This document shows, piece by piece, positions 19,031 to 28,042 of a DNA stretch of 64,000 bases. A program made the position numbers and the translations under genes. Position 1 is the stretch's first letter, and the number at the start of each line of letters is the position of its first letter. The stretch comes from Sandaracinaceae bacterium (GTDB lineage Bacteria; Myxococcota_A; Polyangia; Polyangiales; Houyiibacteriaceae), in NCBI GenBank assembly GCA_016706685.1, contig JADJJE010000056.1, positions 123,946 through 187,945 of the forward strand, given 5' to 3'. Under the pieces are notes generated by a model. That model was not told where the DNA came from. It saw nothing but the letters and a program-made list of their open reading frames with translations, and did not search any database.

Positions 19031-19425
19031 TCCCACGTCGGCGTGGGCGTCGAGTGCGACGTACGTAGAAGTGAACGTGAACGTGGACGTGGTCGTTGAC
19101 GTGCTCGTCGCCGCTCAAGGCCCCGATGGCGTGCTTGCCAACCACCCGCTTGGACGAGCTACTATGAGAAGAGCTCGGATAGCAGGTGTCGAGGCTAAGC
19201 TCCGAGGCGGAGCCCGGTGGGAGGTGGTTGGTACACCAGGCAGAGCACGAGCACCAGCCGGGGCGCCGACGAGCCTTGATACGAGCTTCGGCCGACCACG
19301 TCGGCCAGGTCCTGGCCGGCTCCGGTGACCATGGGCCGAACTTGTGATGAGTCGTTAGACGTCCACATCTCCACTGGGTACCGCAGCAGCCCGAGCGCCC
19401 GCCGCGTTCCTGCTATGCTCGCCCG
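19031..19425. other. Intergenic region with hexamer-phased repeat
   Basis: No convincing gene is seen in these 395 nt. Short frames on both strands lack family features or ribosome-binding sites. The left part holds the hexamer array described separately; the right part should contain the promoter for the following small genes, but no clear -35/-10 pair is visible. Confidence 0.5.
19058..19112. repeat. Hexanucleotide-phased repeat array
   Basis: About eight consecutive 6-nt units fit GTNNAC/GTNNTC (for example GTGAAC twice, GTGGAC, GTGGTC, GTTGAC, GTGCTC). The units vary at fixed positions, so this is not a simple slippage tract. The GTNGTCGTTGAC portion matches the left arm of the array at 633-666. 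Confidence 0.7.
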
Positions 19426-19782
19426 ATGCACGGCTGGGAAGCAGTGATGGCGGCCCTCGGCGGGCTACTCTTGGGCCTCGGGCTGGGCGTGGGCTCCGTG
19501 CGGCGCCGCGAACTGCGCGAGACCGAAGAGCTGGCCAAGCGAGTGCGCGAGCTGGAGCAGGTGGCCGTGCCTTGGCTGCGCGCGCGGGCCGAGCTGCTGG
19601 GGGCTCCGCCGCACGCACTCGAGCAGGACAGCGCGCGCGACCCGCTCGCGGCCACGCGCGCGCTGCTGGACACCGTGCAGCGGCTCGAGCGCGAGGACCT
19701 GCTGCCCTACAACGACACCATGGAGCTGGAAGCCATGGCGCTGACGCGTGATGCGGCGCCCAAGAGAGGGCTCCCAAGATGA
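19426..19782 (+). CDS. Small single-span membrane protein with coiled coil
   Basis: The 118-residue protein begins with a Gly/Leu-rich membrane helix (about residues 7-24) followed by RRRE, a positive-inside cue, and then a charged coiled-coil-like stretch to about residue 45 and a second helix. It is probably anchored in the inner membrane with the helix in the cytoplasm. I do not recognise the family. It is followed after 24 nt by a YbjN-like gene in the same direction. Confidence 0.6.
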   Translation: MHGWEAVMAALGGLLLGLGLGVGSVRRRELRETEELAKRVRELEQVAVPWLRARAELLGAPPHALEQDSARDPLAATRALLDTVQRLEREDLLPYNDTMELEAMALTRDAAPKRGLPR

Positions 19783-19806
19783 GCGCGAATGAGGCATCAT
19801 CCGCCC

Positions 19807-20217
19807 ATGCTGGATGACGCGACCCTCGCTCAATACCTCGACAGGCTCGGCTGGGAGCGCGTTCCGCATGGGGCAGGCACGCTGCGGGCCGTGCGCGACA
19901 CCGAGCAGGGTGACGTGGCCGTGTACGTGCGCCTCTCGCAGAACTGGCTGATCGCCAGCGTGGTGCCCTTCTTGGTCACGGGCGGCGACAACCCGCACGA
20001 CCTGGCGCGCTGGCTGCTGCGCATGAACCGCGACATGGCCATGACCAAATTCGCCTACGACGACGACGGCGACGTGGCCCTCACGGTGGAGGTGCCCACC
20101 GAGTCGCTGGACTACGAAGAGGTGGCCGCCGCGCTCAACGGGCTGGTGCAACACGCGGTCATGCACCGCGCCACTTTGCGCGGCGCCTCCGATGGCGCTA
20201 CCAACGCATCGTCCTGA
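19807..20217 (+). CDS. YbjN/CesT-like fold small protein
   Basis: A 136-residue soluble protein with the alpha-beta-beta-beta-alpha pattern of YbjN and type III secretion chaperone-like proteins: an N-terminal helix (DDATLAQYLDRLGW), strands VYVRLSQNWLIASVVPF, an LARWLLRMNRDMAMTKFAYDDDGDVALTVEVP block and a C-terminal helix. Such proteins bind partner proteins rather than act as enzymes. The partner is not evident. The second in-frame ATG was preferred because the family helix begins there; 19789 would add six residues. Confidence 0.6.
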   Translation: MLDDATLAQYLDRLGWERVPHGAGTLRAVRDTEQGDVAVYVRLSQNWLIASVVPFLVTGGDNPHDLARWLLRMNRDMAMTKFAYDDDGDVALTVEVPTESLDYEEVAAALNGLVQHAVMHRATLRGASDGATNASS

Positions 20218-20270
20218 GGGGCGAGTGAGCGGTCTGTCGCTGCGCGCCCGGCTCCGGTCGTACACCAGCG

Positions 20271-20801
20271 ATGCAGATCGAGGCCGACGCCGTCATACCG
20301 TTCCCGCGTGAGTCCGTCTTCCGGACGTATCGCGACGACCTGCCCGCGTTGATCGAGTTCTTGCCGCACGTGCGGCGCATCGAGGCCGTGGACCGCCAGG
20401 ACGTCACGGGCGGCATCGAGACCCGGCACACCTGGCACGGCGGCGGGGACATCCCCATCCCCGTGCAGCGCGGCCTGGGCGACAACACCTTCCGCTGGGA
20501 CGAGCGCGCGCTCTGGTCCGAGGAGGACTGGTCGTGCGCCTGGTCCATCGAGACGCGCGCCTTCCGCGACGCGGTGCAGTGCGCGGGGCGTCACACGTTC
20601 GTGGCGCTGGGCCAGCGCACGCGGCTCGAGATCAAGGGCTCCATGAGCATCGACCTCGGCGCCATCAAGGCGCTGCCCTCGTTCTTGGCGGACGGGCTGG
20701 CCAAGACCGTGGAGCAGTTCGTCTCGCGCCAGATCACCGCCAACCTGCTGAGCGTCAGCGACGCCCTCACGCGGTATCTGGACTCGCACACGCAGGCCTG
20801 A
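20271..20801 (+). CDS. SRPBCC/START-fold protein
   Basis: A 176-residue protein with the layout of the SRPBCC (Bet v 1-like) hydrophobic-ligand fold: a first strand (MQIEADAVIPFP), a SVFRTYRDDLPALIEFLPHVRRIEAV helix pair, a curved sheet with several Trp, and a long C-terminal helix (LAKTVEQFVSRQITANLLSV). It probably binds a lipid-like ligand. No catalytic residues can be proposed. It lies 24 nt before an acyl-CoA dehydrogenase-like gene in the same direction, which would fit a role around acyl compounds, by context only. Confidence 0.7.
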   Translation: MQIEADAVIPFPRESVFRTYRDDLPALIEFLPHVRRIEAVDRQDVTGGIETRHTWHGGGDIPIPVQRGLGDNTFRWDERALWSEEDWSCAWSIETRAFRDAVQCAGRHTFVALGQRTRLEIKGSMSIDLGAIKALPSFLADGLAKTVEQFVSRQITANLLSVSDALTRYLDSHTQA

Positions 20802-20825
20802 CGCGGAGTCTCCTCGCCAGAGCGG

Positions 20826-21767
20826 ATGTGGCGTAGACTGCCTTTCGTGGAAGCCCTCTTGCGCCATCTCCTCGGTGAAGACCCTCGCGACGTCGAGGTC
20901 CCCGACCTGTCCACCTGGTGGGATCATCACGACGCCATCCGTGCCCGCTTCGACCGCCCCTTCGAGGCCGCCGTGGCGGGCGGCTTCCACGCCGACCGCC
21001 TGGGCTATGCGTTCGCCTCGGGCTACGTGGCCGCGCTCGAGCACCTGCTGCCGGAGCTGGGCGGCGCGCCGGCTGCCCTGTGCGTGACGGAGCAGGCGGG
21101 CAACCGGCCGCGCGACATCGAGACCACGCTCACGCCGGAGGGCGATGCGTTTCGCCTGAGCGGCCAGAAGACCTTCGTGACGCTCGGCTCGGCGGCCGAG
21201 CAGCTGGTGGTCATCGCGCGCGACGCGTCGCAGACGGGGCGCATCGCGCTGGTGGCGGTGCGCATACCCAGCAACCGCGTGGGCGTGTCGCTCGAGACCC
21301 GCGAGCTCACCGCGTTCGTGCCCGAGATCCCGCACAGCAAGGCCACCTTCGCCAGCGTGCGCGTCACGCCGGACGAGCGGCTCCCGGGCGATGGCTACGT
21401 GAACGTGGTGAAGCCCTTCCGCACCGTGGAGGACGTGCACGTGTACGCCAGCATCCTCGGCCTGCTGGTGCGCTACGGGCGTCTGGCCATGTGGCCGCAT
21501 GGCGTGGTGGAGCGCCTGGTCAGCACGGTGGTCACGCTGAGCGGAGTCGCCTCACTGCCCCCGCTGTCGGCCACCACGCACATCGCGCTGGCGGGCGTGC
21601 TGGAGACCACCGGGCGCTTCCTCGATGGCGAGCTGCCGGCGCTGGCGCAGCAGCTGCCCGAGCCAGCGCGCGAGCGGCTGTTCCGCGACGCCGCGCTGTT
21701 CGGGGTGGCGGCGCAGGCGCGGGCTCAGCGGCGCATCACCGCTTGGGCGACGTTGGCGCCGACTTAG
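20826..21767 (+). CDS. Divergent, shortened acyl-CoA dehydrogenase-like protein
   Basis: The 313-residue product shows the ACAD middle domain (ALCVTEQAGNRPRDIETTL, then a LSGQKTFVTLGSAAEQLVVIARD stretch) and part of the helical domains, but is about 70 residues shorter than normal ACADs. The C-terminal FGG/YEGT region with the usual catalytic Glu is not found. It may therefore bind FAD or acyl-CoA without standard dehydrogenation, or use a different base. The last 32 nt overlap the 3' end of the convergent kinase gene. The ATG at 20826 has no strong Shine-Dalgarno; a GTG at 20847 is possible. Confidence 0.7.
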   Translation: MWRRLPFVEALLRHLLGEDPRDVEVPDLSTWWDHHDAIRARFDRPFEAAVAGGFHADRLGYAFASGYVAALEHLLPELGGAPAALCVTEQAGNRPRDIETTLTPEGDAFRLSGQKTFVTLGSAAEQLVVIARDASQTGRIALVAVRIPSNRVGVSLETRELTAFVPEIPHSKATFASVRVTPDERLPGDGYVNVVKPFRTVEDVHVYASILGLLVRYGRLAMWPHGVVERLVSTVVTLSGVASLPPLSATTHIALAGVLETTGRFLDGELPALAQQLPEPARERLFRDAALFGVAAQARAQRRITAWATLAPT

Positions 21768-23349
21768 AACCACCGGCCGGTGGCAGCGAGGGGGTGGCGG
21801 GCAGGTGCTTCGACCACCAGGCCTCGCGCTTGGCCACGGTCCAGGCGTCTTCGAGCCCGGTGGCGGCCAGCATGGCGGACAGCGCCGCTGCGCTCGCCGG
21901 CCGGTCGCTGGGTGACTTGGCCAGCAGCTGCATGATGATGGCCTCGAGGTCGGCCGGGACCGACACGCCACCGCGCCGAGAAGGCGTCTCGGGCTGGTCG
22001 TGCGCGTGCGCCGCGATCATCTGGAGCGACGGCCCCAGCGGGAAGACCAGCTTCCCAGTGAGCAGCCAGTAGGCCACGCAGCCAAGGCCGTAGAGGTCGG
22101 CACGGCCGTCCGCCTCCGACACCTTCCCGAGCGCGATCTCGGGCGGCAAGAAGGCGGGCGTCCCCGTGTGCGCGCCCTCGCGGGTGAGCGACTGGTGCTC
22201 GAGCCCCGGGGGGTCGCCCTTCACCAGACCGAAGTCCAGCACCTTCACGAAGTCGAGGTCCAGCCCGTAGCGACACACGAAGATGTTGGCGGGCTTCACG
22301 TCGCGGTGCACGAGCCCCGCGCGGTGCGCCTCTTCGAGCGAGTGGCAGATCTGCCGCAGGATGAACACCACGCGCGACGGCGGCTGCGCGCCGTGCTCCT
22401 GGATGAGCGAGTGCAGGTCGATGCCGTGCAGGCGCTCCATGGCGTAGAAGAACGTGCCGTCGTGGGCGCGCCCGAAGTCGTAGACCGCGATGGTGTGCGG
22501 CGAGCAGAGCGTGGAGGTGGCGCTGACCTCGCGCTGGAAGCGCTGCAGCATGGTCTCGGCGCTCTGACGGTCGTCCTCGAGCCACTCGGGGCGCACCAGC
22601 TTCACCGCCGCGGGGCGGGCCAGCATGCGGTGCTCGGCCTCCCAGACCTCCGCCATGCCACCGCGCCCCAGCAGCACACGCAGCTTGTACGACCCGAGGC
22701 GCCGGGCCTCGTCGGCCTGCTCTTCGAGGCGCGTGATGAGCCTGGCGATGGCGTAGGCCAGCCCAGCGCAGACCAGCGTCGGGAAGAAGCGCCAGAACTG
22801 CAGCACCGTGCTGGGCATGGGCAGGTGGTCATCGGCGAACACCATGAGCCACAGGCCGAGTGGGTCCATGAGCGCGGCGAGGAAGGCCCCCAGCAGGGTG
22901 GCGCGCGGCGGCAGCGGCACGAGCGCGGCGTACACCAGCAGCCAGATGGCGATGGGTGACACACCCAGCAGCGACGGCTCCTCGGACCAGGGGCGCCCGT
23001 TGACCAGGCACGCCACGAAGAGCGCCGTGAGGACCTCGTAGGCGATGCCCGCGACCAGCGTGGCCTGCGACCGGCGGAAGCGGGTGCGAACCAGCTCGGC
23101 GAACGAGAGCGAGAAGACCAGGAAGCAGGGCGCAAGCCACAAGCGCAGCGGGCTGGCTTGCCCCTGCCAAGACGTGAAGCGCGGGTCCACGTTCAGGAAC
23201 GCGAGCGAGTAGCTGACCGCGAGGAAGATCACGGTGAGCGCCGCGCTGATCCACGCGGCCTGCGCGAGGCGACGCCCGAGGCGGTCCCCGAGCCGCAGCG
23301 CGCCGATGGAGCGCGAGACCAAGGTGGTGGGTGCGGGCGCTTCCGCCAT
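21736..23349 (-). CDS. Membrane-embedded Ser/Thr protein kinase (Pkn type)
   Basis: A 537-residue protein with about six N-terminal membrane helices (residues 33-205) joined by a short linker to a cytoplasmic Hanks-type kinase domain. Kinase motifs are complete: GRGGMAEVWEAE Gly loop (228-239), VK with Lys250, HRDVKPANIF (348-357), DFGLVK (372-377) and a PPE in place of APE. Most bacterial kinases place membrane segments after the kinase domain, so the order here is unusual and suits a membrane sensor signalling inward. The ATG is the first after the divergent spacer. It overlaps the ACAD-like gene tail to tail and diverges from a second kinase. Confidence 0.9.
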   Translation of the reverse strand: MAEAPAPTTLVSRSIGALRLGDRLGRRLAQAAWISAALTVIFLAVSYSLAFLNVDPRFTSWQGQASPLRLWLAPCFLVFSLSFAELVRTRFRRSQATLVAGIAYEVLTALFVACLVNGRPWSEEPSLLGVSPIAIWLLVYAALVPLPPRATLLGAFLAALMDPLGLWLMVFADDHLPMPSTVLQFWRFFPTLVCAGLAYAIARLITRLEEQADEARRLGSYKLRVLLGRGGMAEVWEAEHRMLARPAAVKLVRPEWLEDDRQSAETMLQRFQREVSATSTLCSPHTIAVYDFGRAHDGTFFYAMERLHGIDLHSLIQEHGAQPPSRVVFILRQICHSLEEAHRAGLVHRDVKPANIFVCRYGLDLDFVKVLDFGLVKGDPPGLEHQSLTREGAHTGTPAFLPPEIALGKVSEADGRADLYGLGCVAYWLLTGKLVFPLGPSLQMIAAHAHDQPETPSRRGGVSVPADLEAIIMQLLAKSPSDRPASAAALSAMLAATGLEDAWTVAKREAWWSKHLPATPSLPPAGGSKSAPTSPKR

Positions 23350-23526
23350 TCCGCAGCGTACCAGGCAGCCCCCCGAAGACGGAACAACTGACGCCACGAC
23401 CCAACGTGAGCGCCTTGTTGGACCTCCCTGATTGGGGTAGTGTCCGAGCGTGCTGGAACTCTGCTTGGCGACGCCGAGGATCGTCCTCCCGAAGACGTGC
23501 TTCGATCGCGCGAGCGAGGGCCGCTG

Positions 23527-24960
23527 ATGCCTTCCAAGCGGGACACCCTGCCGGACGAGTCGGATGACCTGCTGCCGCACGAAGACGAGCAGAGCTCGAC
23601 GACGCGGAGCCGGGACGCGCGCGCGGACAAGAGCGTGACCGCTCGTGTGGGGGGCCTGCGGGATCCACGGCACGTCACCACGCTCACGGACGAGACCGGC
23701 AGCCTGCCGCGGCCGGACCGCTGGCGCCCGCCCGTGCCGGGCACGGTGGTGGGCTCGTACGAAGTGCGCAGCAGCCTCGGGCGTGGCTCCATGGGCGTGG
23801 TCATGAAGGCGCGCGACCGCCACCTGGACCGGCTGGTGGCCATCAAGTTCATTCACCCCAGCCTGGCCAACCGCGCGGGCGTGCTGCAGCGCTTCGAGGC
23901 CGAGGCGCGCGTGATGGCCAAGATCCGCCACGAGCACGTGACCGCGGTGCACGCCTTTGGCGAGCACGAAGGCGCGCCCTACTTCGTGATGGAGTACGTG
24001 GAGGGGCACGACCTCGAGGAGCTGCTGCGGCGGCGCCGGGGCTCACCCTTGGTGCTGGACGAGGCGCTGGCCATCCTGGACGCCATCTGCCGCGGCGTGC
24101 AGGCGGTGCACTCGGCCGGCGCGGTGCACGGCGACCTCAAGCCCGCGAACGTGTTGCTGGGCGACGCCAACCGCGTGGTGGTGAGCGACTTCGGCGCGGC
24201 CCGCACCATCCGGGACCGCAACGCGTCCAGCGAGGCCGTGCACGGGACCCCCGCGTACCTGGCGCCCGAGTATGGGCTCAACCACACGGGGACGGTGGAT
24301 CACCCCCAGCGAGCCGACCTCTACAGCCTGGGCGTGATGGCCTTCGAGCTGCTGACCGGCCGGCTGCCGTTCGCCACCGACGACGTGCTCGAGATGCTGC
24401 ACCTGCACGCCAACGAGCCGCCACCGCAGGCGAGCGAGGTGAACCCGGGGCTGCCCTCGGTGTTCGACCCCGTGCTGAAGAAGGCGCTAGCCAAGGAGCC
24501 CGCAGCGCGCCATGCCAGCGTGCAGCGCTTCCGGCAGGAGCTGAACGCCGCACGCCTCAACATGAGCGCCGACGGCGTGAGGCGGCGCTTCGTGGTGGCC
24601 GACGACGAGCCCGTCTTCCGCCTGCTGGGGCAGACCATCTTGCGGGCGGGGTTCCCCGGTTCCGATGTCGTGTGCGCCGAAGACGGGCTCACGGCCTTCG
24701 ACGCCATCGTGTCGGACGAGACGGCGGTGGCGCTCATCGACTTGGACATGCCGGGCCTCGATGGCCTGGCGCTGGTGGGCAAGCTGCGCGAGGACCCGCG
24801 TGGTCAGCGGGTGCCCATCATCGTCATCACCGGGGCCGGCGGCGACGACGACTGGCGCGCCCTCACGGAGCGTGGCGCGTCTGCCTTCTTGGTGAAGCCA
24901 GTGGACCCGGACGCCGTGCTGTCGCTGGTGCGGCGCCTGCTGAACGGCGACGGCGCGTAG
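23527..24960 (+). CDS. Ser/Thr kinase fused to a response-regulator receiver domain
   Basis: A 477-residue soluble protein. Residues about 75-340 form a Hanks-type kinase with GRGSMGVV, catalytic Lys107, HGDLKPAN (201-208, Gly replacing the Arg of HRD) and DFG (221-223), APE at 246-248. Residues about 353-475 form a CheY-like receiver with the acidic pocket DDE (359-361), probable phospho-acceptor Asp405 in DLDMP and Lys457. The non-RD kinase may not need activation-loop phosphorylation and could be controlled by the receiver. The N-terminal 70 residues are low-complexity. ATG at 23527 follows GAGGG; a GTG at 23440 would add 29 residues. Confidence 0.9.
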   Translation: MPSKRDTLPDESDDLLPHEDEQSSTTRSRDARADKSVTARVGGLRDPRHVTTLTDETGSLPRPDRWRPPVPGTVVGSYEVRSSLGRGSMGVVMKARDRHLDRLVAIKFIHPSLANRAGVLQRFEAEARVMAKIRHEHVTAVHAFGEHEGAPYFVMEYVEGHDLEELLRRRRGSPLVLDEALAILDAICRGVQAVHSAGAVHGDLKPANVLLGDANRVVVSDFGAARTIRDRNASSEAVHGTPAYLAPEYGLNHTGTVDHPQRADLYSLGVMAFELLTGRLPFATDDVLEMLHLHANEPPPQASEVNPGLPSVFDPVLKKALAKEPAARHASVQRFRQELNAARLNMSADGVRRRFVVADDEPVFRLLGQTILRAGFPGSDVVCAEDGLTAFDAIVSDETAVALIDLDMPGLDGLALVGKLREDPRGQRVPIIVITGAGGDDDWRALTERGASAFLVKPVDPDAVLSLVRRLLNGDGA

Positions 24961-24985
24961 GCCGCGCGCCCGCTTGGCGCCTCGC

Positions 24986-27970
24986 TCAGAACCCGCGGCA
25001 GTCGGCTGGCAAGAGCTCGGCCTGGAAGGGGTACGGGCGCGCCTGCTTCACGTAGAGCCGGCGCGTTCCGTCCAGCAGCTTCACCTCCACCTCCATGGCG
25101 AAGTACTGGTTCTGGTCGAGCGGGTCCACCAGCGCGCGGTAGTGGTCGTGGATGGCGCGCATGGCCATGGCGATGTCGCACGACTCGTCTTCCGACACGA
25201 GCGACGCCGCCGGCGAGAACGTGCTGAACGAGCGGAAGACCCGGCGCGGCGTGCGCGCCCAGCGGTAGTCGAACTGCTCGGACGTGATGCCCGGTGCGGG
25301 GTTGGCCACGCTGGCTTCGCCGCGCTGCACGTTCATGGTGTAGATGTCCGAGCGCGTGGGGTCGTGAAGGCTGCGCGAGACCACGATGGCCGAGCCCTCC
25401 TCCGACACGAAGGCCGCGTGCACCAGCACGCCCATGGCCACGGTGGTGGGGTCGATGCGGAAGAAGCTGCGCTCGTCGTGCGCGCGGTCGCTCCACAGGC
25501 TGGCCCACACGGTGCGGAGCGCGAGGGCCAGCGTGCCGTCTTCCGAGAGCTGGGCCGCCTCGGACACGTAGAGCCCGGCGCCGTTGAAGCCGGCGAGGTC
25601 CTCGGTGTTGCTGCTGCTGCGCAGGCGCACGCGCCGATCCCCGCCCCAGCGCGCGCGGATGGCCTGCTCGATGGAGGTGAGCAGCGCAGGCTCCACCGGG
25701 TGGTCGTTGATGGCGTCGCGCACCGACCCGAGGGCGGCCCGGCGGAAGAGGGCGTCGCTCTCGAAGCGCGCGTCCATCATGGCGGCGTTCAACAGCGCCT
25801 CGGCGCCGCTGGCCTGGAAGTGGTCCACGTAGTGAGCGAGCGGGATGGCGAACGCTCGATCGGGCACCAAGGCCACCTGGCTGCAGCCCGCCGGGAACGT
25901 GATGCGGTACAGCTCCGCGAATTGCGCGGCCTTGCCCCCGATGGACGGGATGTCGGTGAAGTCGCGGTCCAGCAGATCTTGGATGCCACGCACCGTGAGG
26001 TCGCGTGCGGGCGTCTGCGCTGGCCCGGGCGGCATGATGCTCGCCCAGTGCGCCTGCGCCTCGGCGAGGTCGGCCAAGCGCACCGTGAAGCCGCTCTCGC
26101 TGACCTCGAGGCGCACCAACTCGCCGAAGAACGGCTCGAACTCAGAACGATTGCGGGCATCCAGCACGGCCAGGTTCGGGGTGCCGCGGTTCTGGCTGAG
26201 CACGTTCACGTGAGCCAACGGCGTCTGCAGCGCCTCGGTCACGAGCCCCCCCACGAAGCCGATGTCGTTGGGGACACTGTCCGTGACCAGCACCACGCGC
26301 GGCCCCAGCACCGCCGTGGCCAACTCGCTGGTGGGAATGAAGGTGAGCGTCCCGAACGCGACACCCGGGTTGAGCGCCTGCTCCGTGATGCCCACGAAGG
26401 GCGCGTTGCGGCCCACGATGGGCAGCTGCCCCTCCACGGTGCGCAGCTTGTCCACGGCCGACTGGCTCTGCGGGCGGAACACCCAGCGCGTGGGGTCGTC
26501 GCTGAGCGCGGCGCCATCGAAGAACGTGGCCACCATCTGCGCAGGGCTGGCGCGGTCGCCGCTCACCATCTCGAGCGTGTGCAGGTCGGGCCCCACGTGG
26601 TGCACCAGCGTGCCCATCATGTAGCGGCGCTGCGCGTCCGAGCACGACAGCTCCTCGGGTGGTTGGGTCTCTCCGCAGTAGTACTCGGCCACCGAGAAGG
26701 CCGTCCAGCGCGCGCGGTGCTGCGCGTTCATGGCGGCGTCGCAGCGGTCGAACACCGGGCCGCCCGCGAACAGCTGGTCCACGAAGTCGAAGTGCAGCGG
26801 GTAGTCGTCGCTGCTCATCAGGTAGCCGAGCGTGCCGCCCACCACGTCCACGTCGAGCAGGAACTTCACGGCCTGCTGGTCCAACAGCGTGCCGCCGCGC
26901 GCGAGGGCGGCGAAGTCCCCCGGCGTGTAGAGGTGGCGCACGTAGGTGCCCACGTCGCGCGAGGCCAGGATGGGGGCCGTGTTGGCGGCGGCCGGCGTAG
27001 TGGCGGTCACGAAGCGCCAGGTCCCTGCCGGGGTCTCCGCGCGAGCCAGCGCGTTGCCCACGGGCCAGCGCATGAAGTCCACGCGGTCCACCAGCGTGCC
27101 GTTGGGGGCAAACACGCTGACCACCCCTTCGAAGAGCGGCAGCGTCAGCGCTGCGACGTTGGCCGCCGTGACCGTCACGGTGGTGCGCTCGCCCGGGTTC
27201 AGCGTGCCCGTGAGCGGCAGCCCCACGCCGTCGGTGGGCCCGGGCCAGGGCAGGTTGGGGCCGTGCGGGGCGATGCGCACCTCGTAGCCCGCGAGCGAGA
27301 GGGCCGCGCTGCTGGTGTTGCGCACCTCGATGAAGGTGGCCGGGGAGAGCGCCAGCTCCGAGAGCGTGAGCGGCGTGGTGGGCGTGGGCGTGGGCCAGGT
27401 GTAGGCGGCGAAGACGTCGTCGGGCGGCGTGGGCGGCGCCTCGGGCGGACCACAGCGCGGTCCGTTCACACGGTCCGGGCTGGCCCACGTGCAGCGCACC
27501 CACTCGTCGTCGTCGCCATAGCGGCCATAGGCCTCGTTGGGCAGCAGCTCGGTCCAGCTGACCTCGTCCACGCGGCGCCGCCCACCGGACCCGTGATAGA
27601 CGAGCGTGAGCGTCTCGCCCCCCGCGCTGAGCTTGAAGTCGAGGTGCAGCTCGCCCTGCTCGACGTCGTCGTCGGCAAACAGCACCACCACACCGCCGGG
27701 AGGGATGGACCGGCTCGGCAGCCGCCCGCGCTCGTTCGAGTCGTTCAGCGAAAAGTCGCTCAGGTCGATGGGCTCGGCGCCCACGTTCACCAGCTCGACG
27801 AAGTCCTCGGCCTCCCCCTGTTCGTCCAGGTGGGCGCCGTCGTTGCTGGCCATGACCTCGCTGAGCTGCAGCGTGGAGGGGCCCGGTGTGTGGAAGCCCC
27901 CGCAGCCGCTGGCCGAAGCCATGAGCAGCCAGGGGACGAGGGAGGAGAGGGGCGACGCGAGGCGAGGCAT
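24986..27970 (-). CDS. Lipoprotein with two lamin-tail domains and a glucan-water-dikinase-like PPDK module
   Basis: The 994-residue product has a lipobox ending at Cys23, two lamin-tail-type beta domains (about 34-165 and 200-305), an uncharacterised middle, a segment at 545-605 resembling the phosphohistidine swivel domain (LAHVNVLSQNRGTP, His587), and a PPDK/PEP-synthase-type ATP-grasp module (about 670-985) with IGGKAAQFAEL, RLRSSSNTEDLAG (782-794) and the closing KQARPYP. The order His domain then ATP domain matches alpha-glucan water dikinases rather than PPDK. Such enzymes move the beta-phosphate of ATP to an acceptor. Lipid anchoring would place this outside the cytoplasm, which is puzzling for an ATP user. 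ATG at 27970 was preferred to an upstream TTG. Confidence 0.8.
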   Translation of the reverse strand: MPRLASPLSSLVPWLLMASASGCGGFHTPGPSTLQLSEVMASNDGAHLDEQGEAEDFVELVNVGAEPIDLSDFSLNDSNERGRLPSRSIPPGGVVVLFADDDVEQGELHLDFKLSAGGETLTLVYHGSGGRRRVDEVSWTELLPNEAYGRYGDDDEWVRCTWASPDRVNGPRCGPPEAPPTPPDDVFAAYTWPTPTPTTPLTLSELALSPATFIEVRNTSSAALSLAGYEVRIAPHGPNLPWPGPTDGVGLPLTGTLNPGERTTVTVTAANVAALTLPLFEGVVSVFAPNGTLVDRVDFMRWPVGNALARAETPAGTWRFVTATTPAAANTAPILASRDVGTYVRHLYTPGDFAALARGGTLLDQQAVKFLLDVDVVGGTLGYLMSSDDYPLHFDFVDQLFAGGPVFDRCDAAMNAQHRARWTAFSVAEYYCGETQPPEELSCSDAQRRYMMGTLVHHVGPDLHTLEMVSGDRASPAQMVATFFDGAALSDDPTRWVFRPQSQSAVDKLRTVEGQLPIVGRNAPFVGITEQALNPGVAFGTLTFIPTSELATAVLGPRVVLVTDSVPNDIGFVGGLVTEALQTPLAHVNVLSQNRGTPNLAVLDARNRSEFEPFFGELVRLEVSESGFTVRLADLAEAQAHWASIMPPGPAQTPARDLTVRGIQDLLDRDFTDIPSIGGKAAQFAELYRITFPAGCSQVALVPDRAFAIPLAHYVDHFQASGAEALLNAAMMDARFESDALFRRAALGSVRDAINDHPVEPALLTSIEQAIRARWGGDRRVRLRSSSNTEDLAGFNGAGLYVSEAAQLSEDGTLALALRTVWASLWSDRAHDERSFFRIDPTTVAMGVLVHAAFVSEEGSAIVVSRSLHDPTRSDIYTMNVQRGEASVANPAPGITSEQFDYRWARTPRRVFRSFSTFSPAASLVSEDESCDIAMAMRAIHDHYRALVDPLDQNQYFAMEVEVKLLDGTRRLYVKQARPYPFQAELLPADCRGF

Positions 27971-28042
27971 AGGGTGTTCAGCAAGCAAGAAGACCTGCTC
28001 AGCGTAACACCCCGGTCGCCGCGCTGCCCTTGGGCTCGAACT

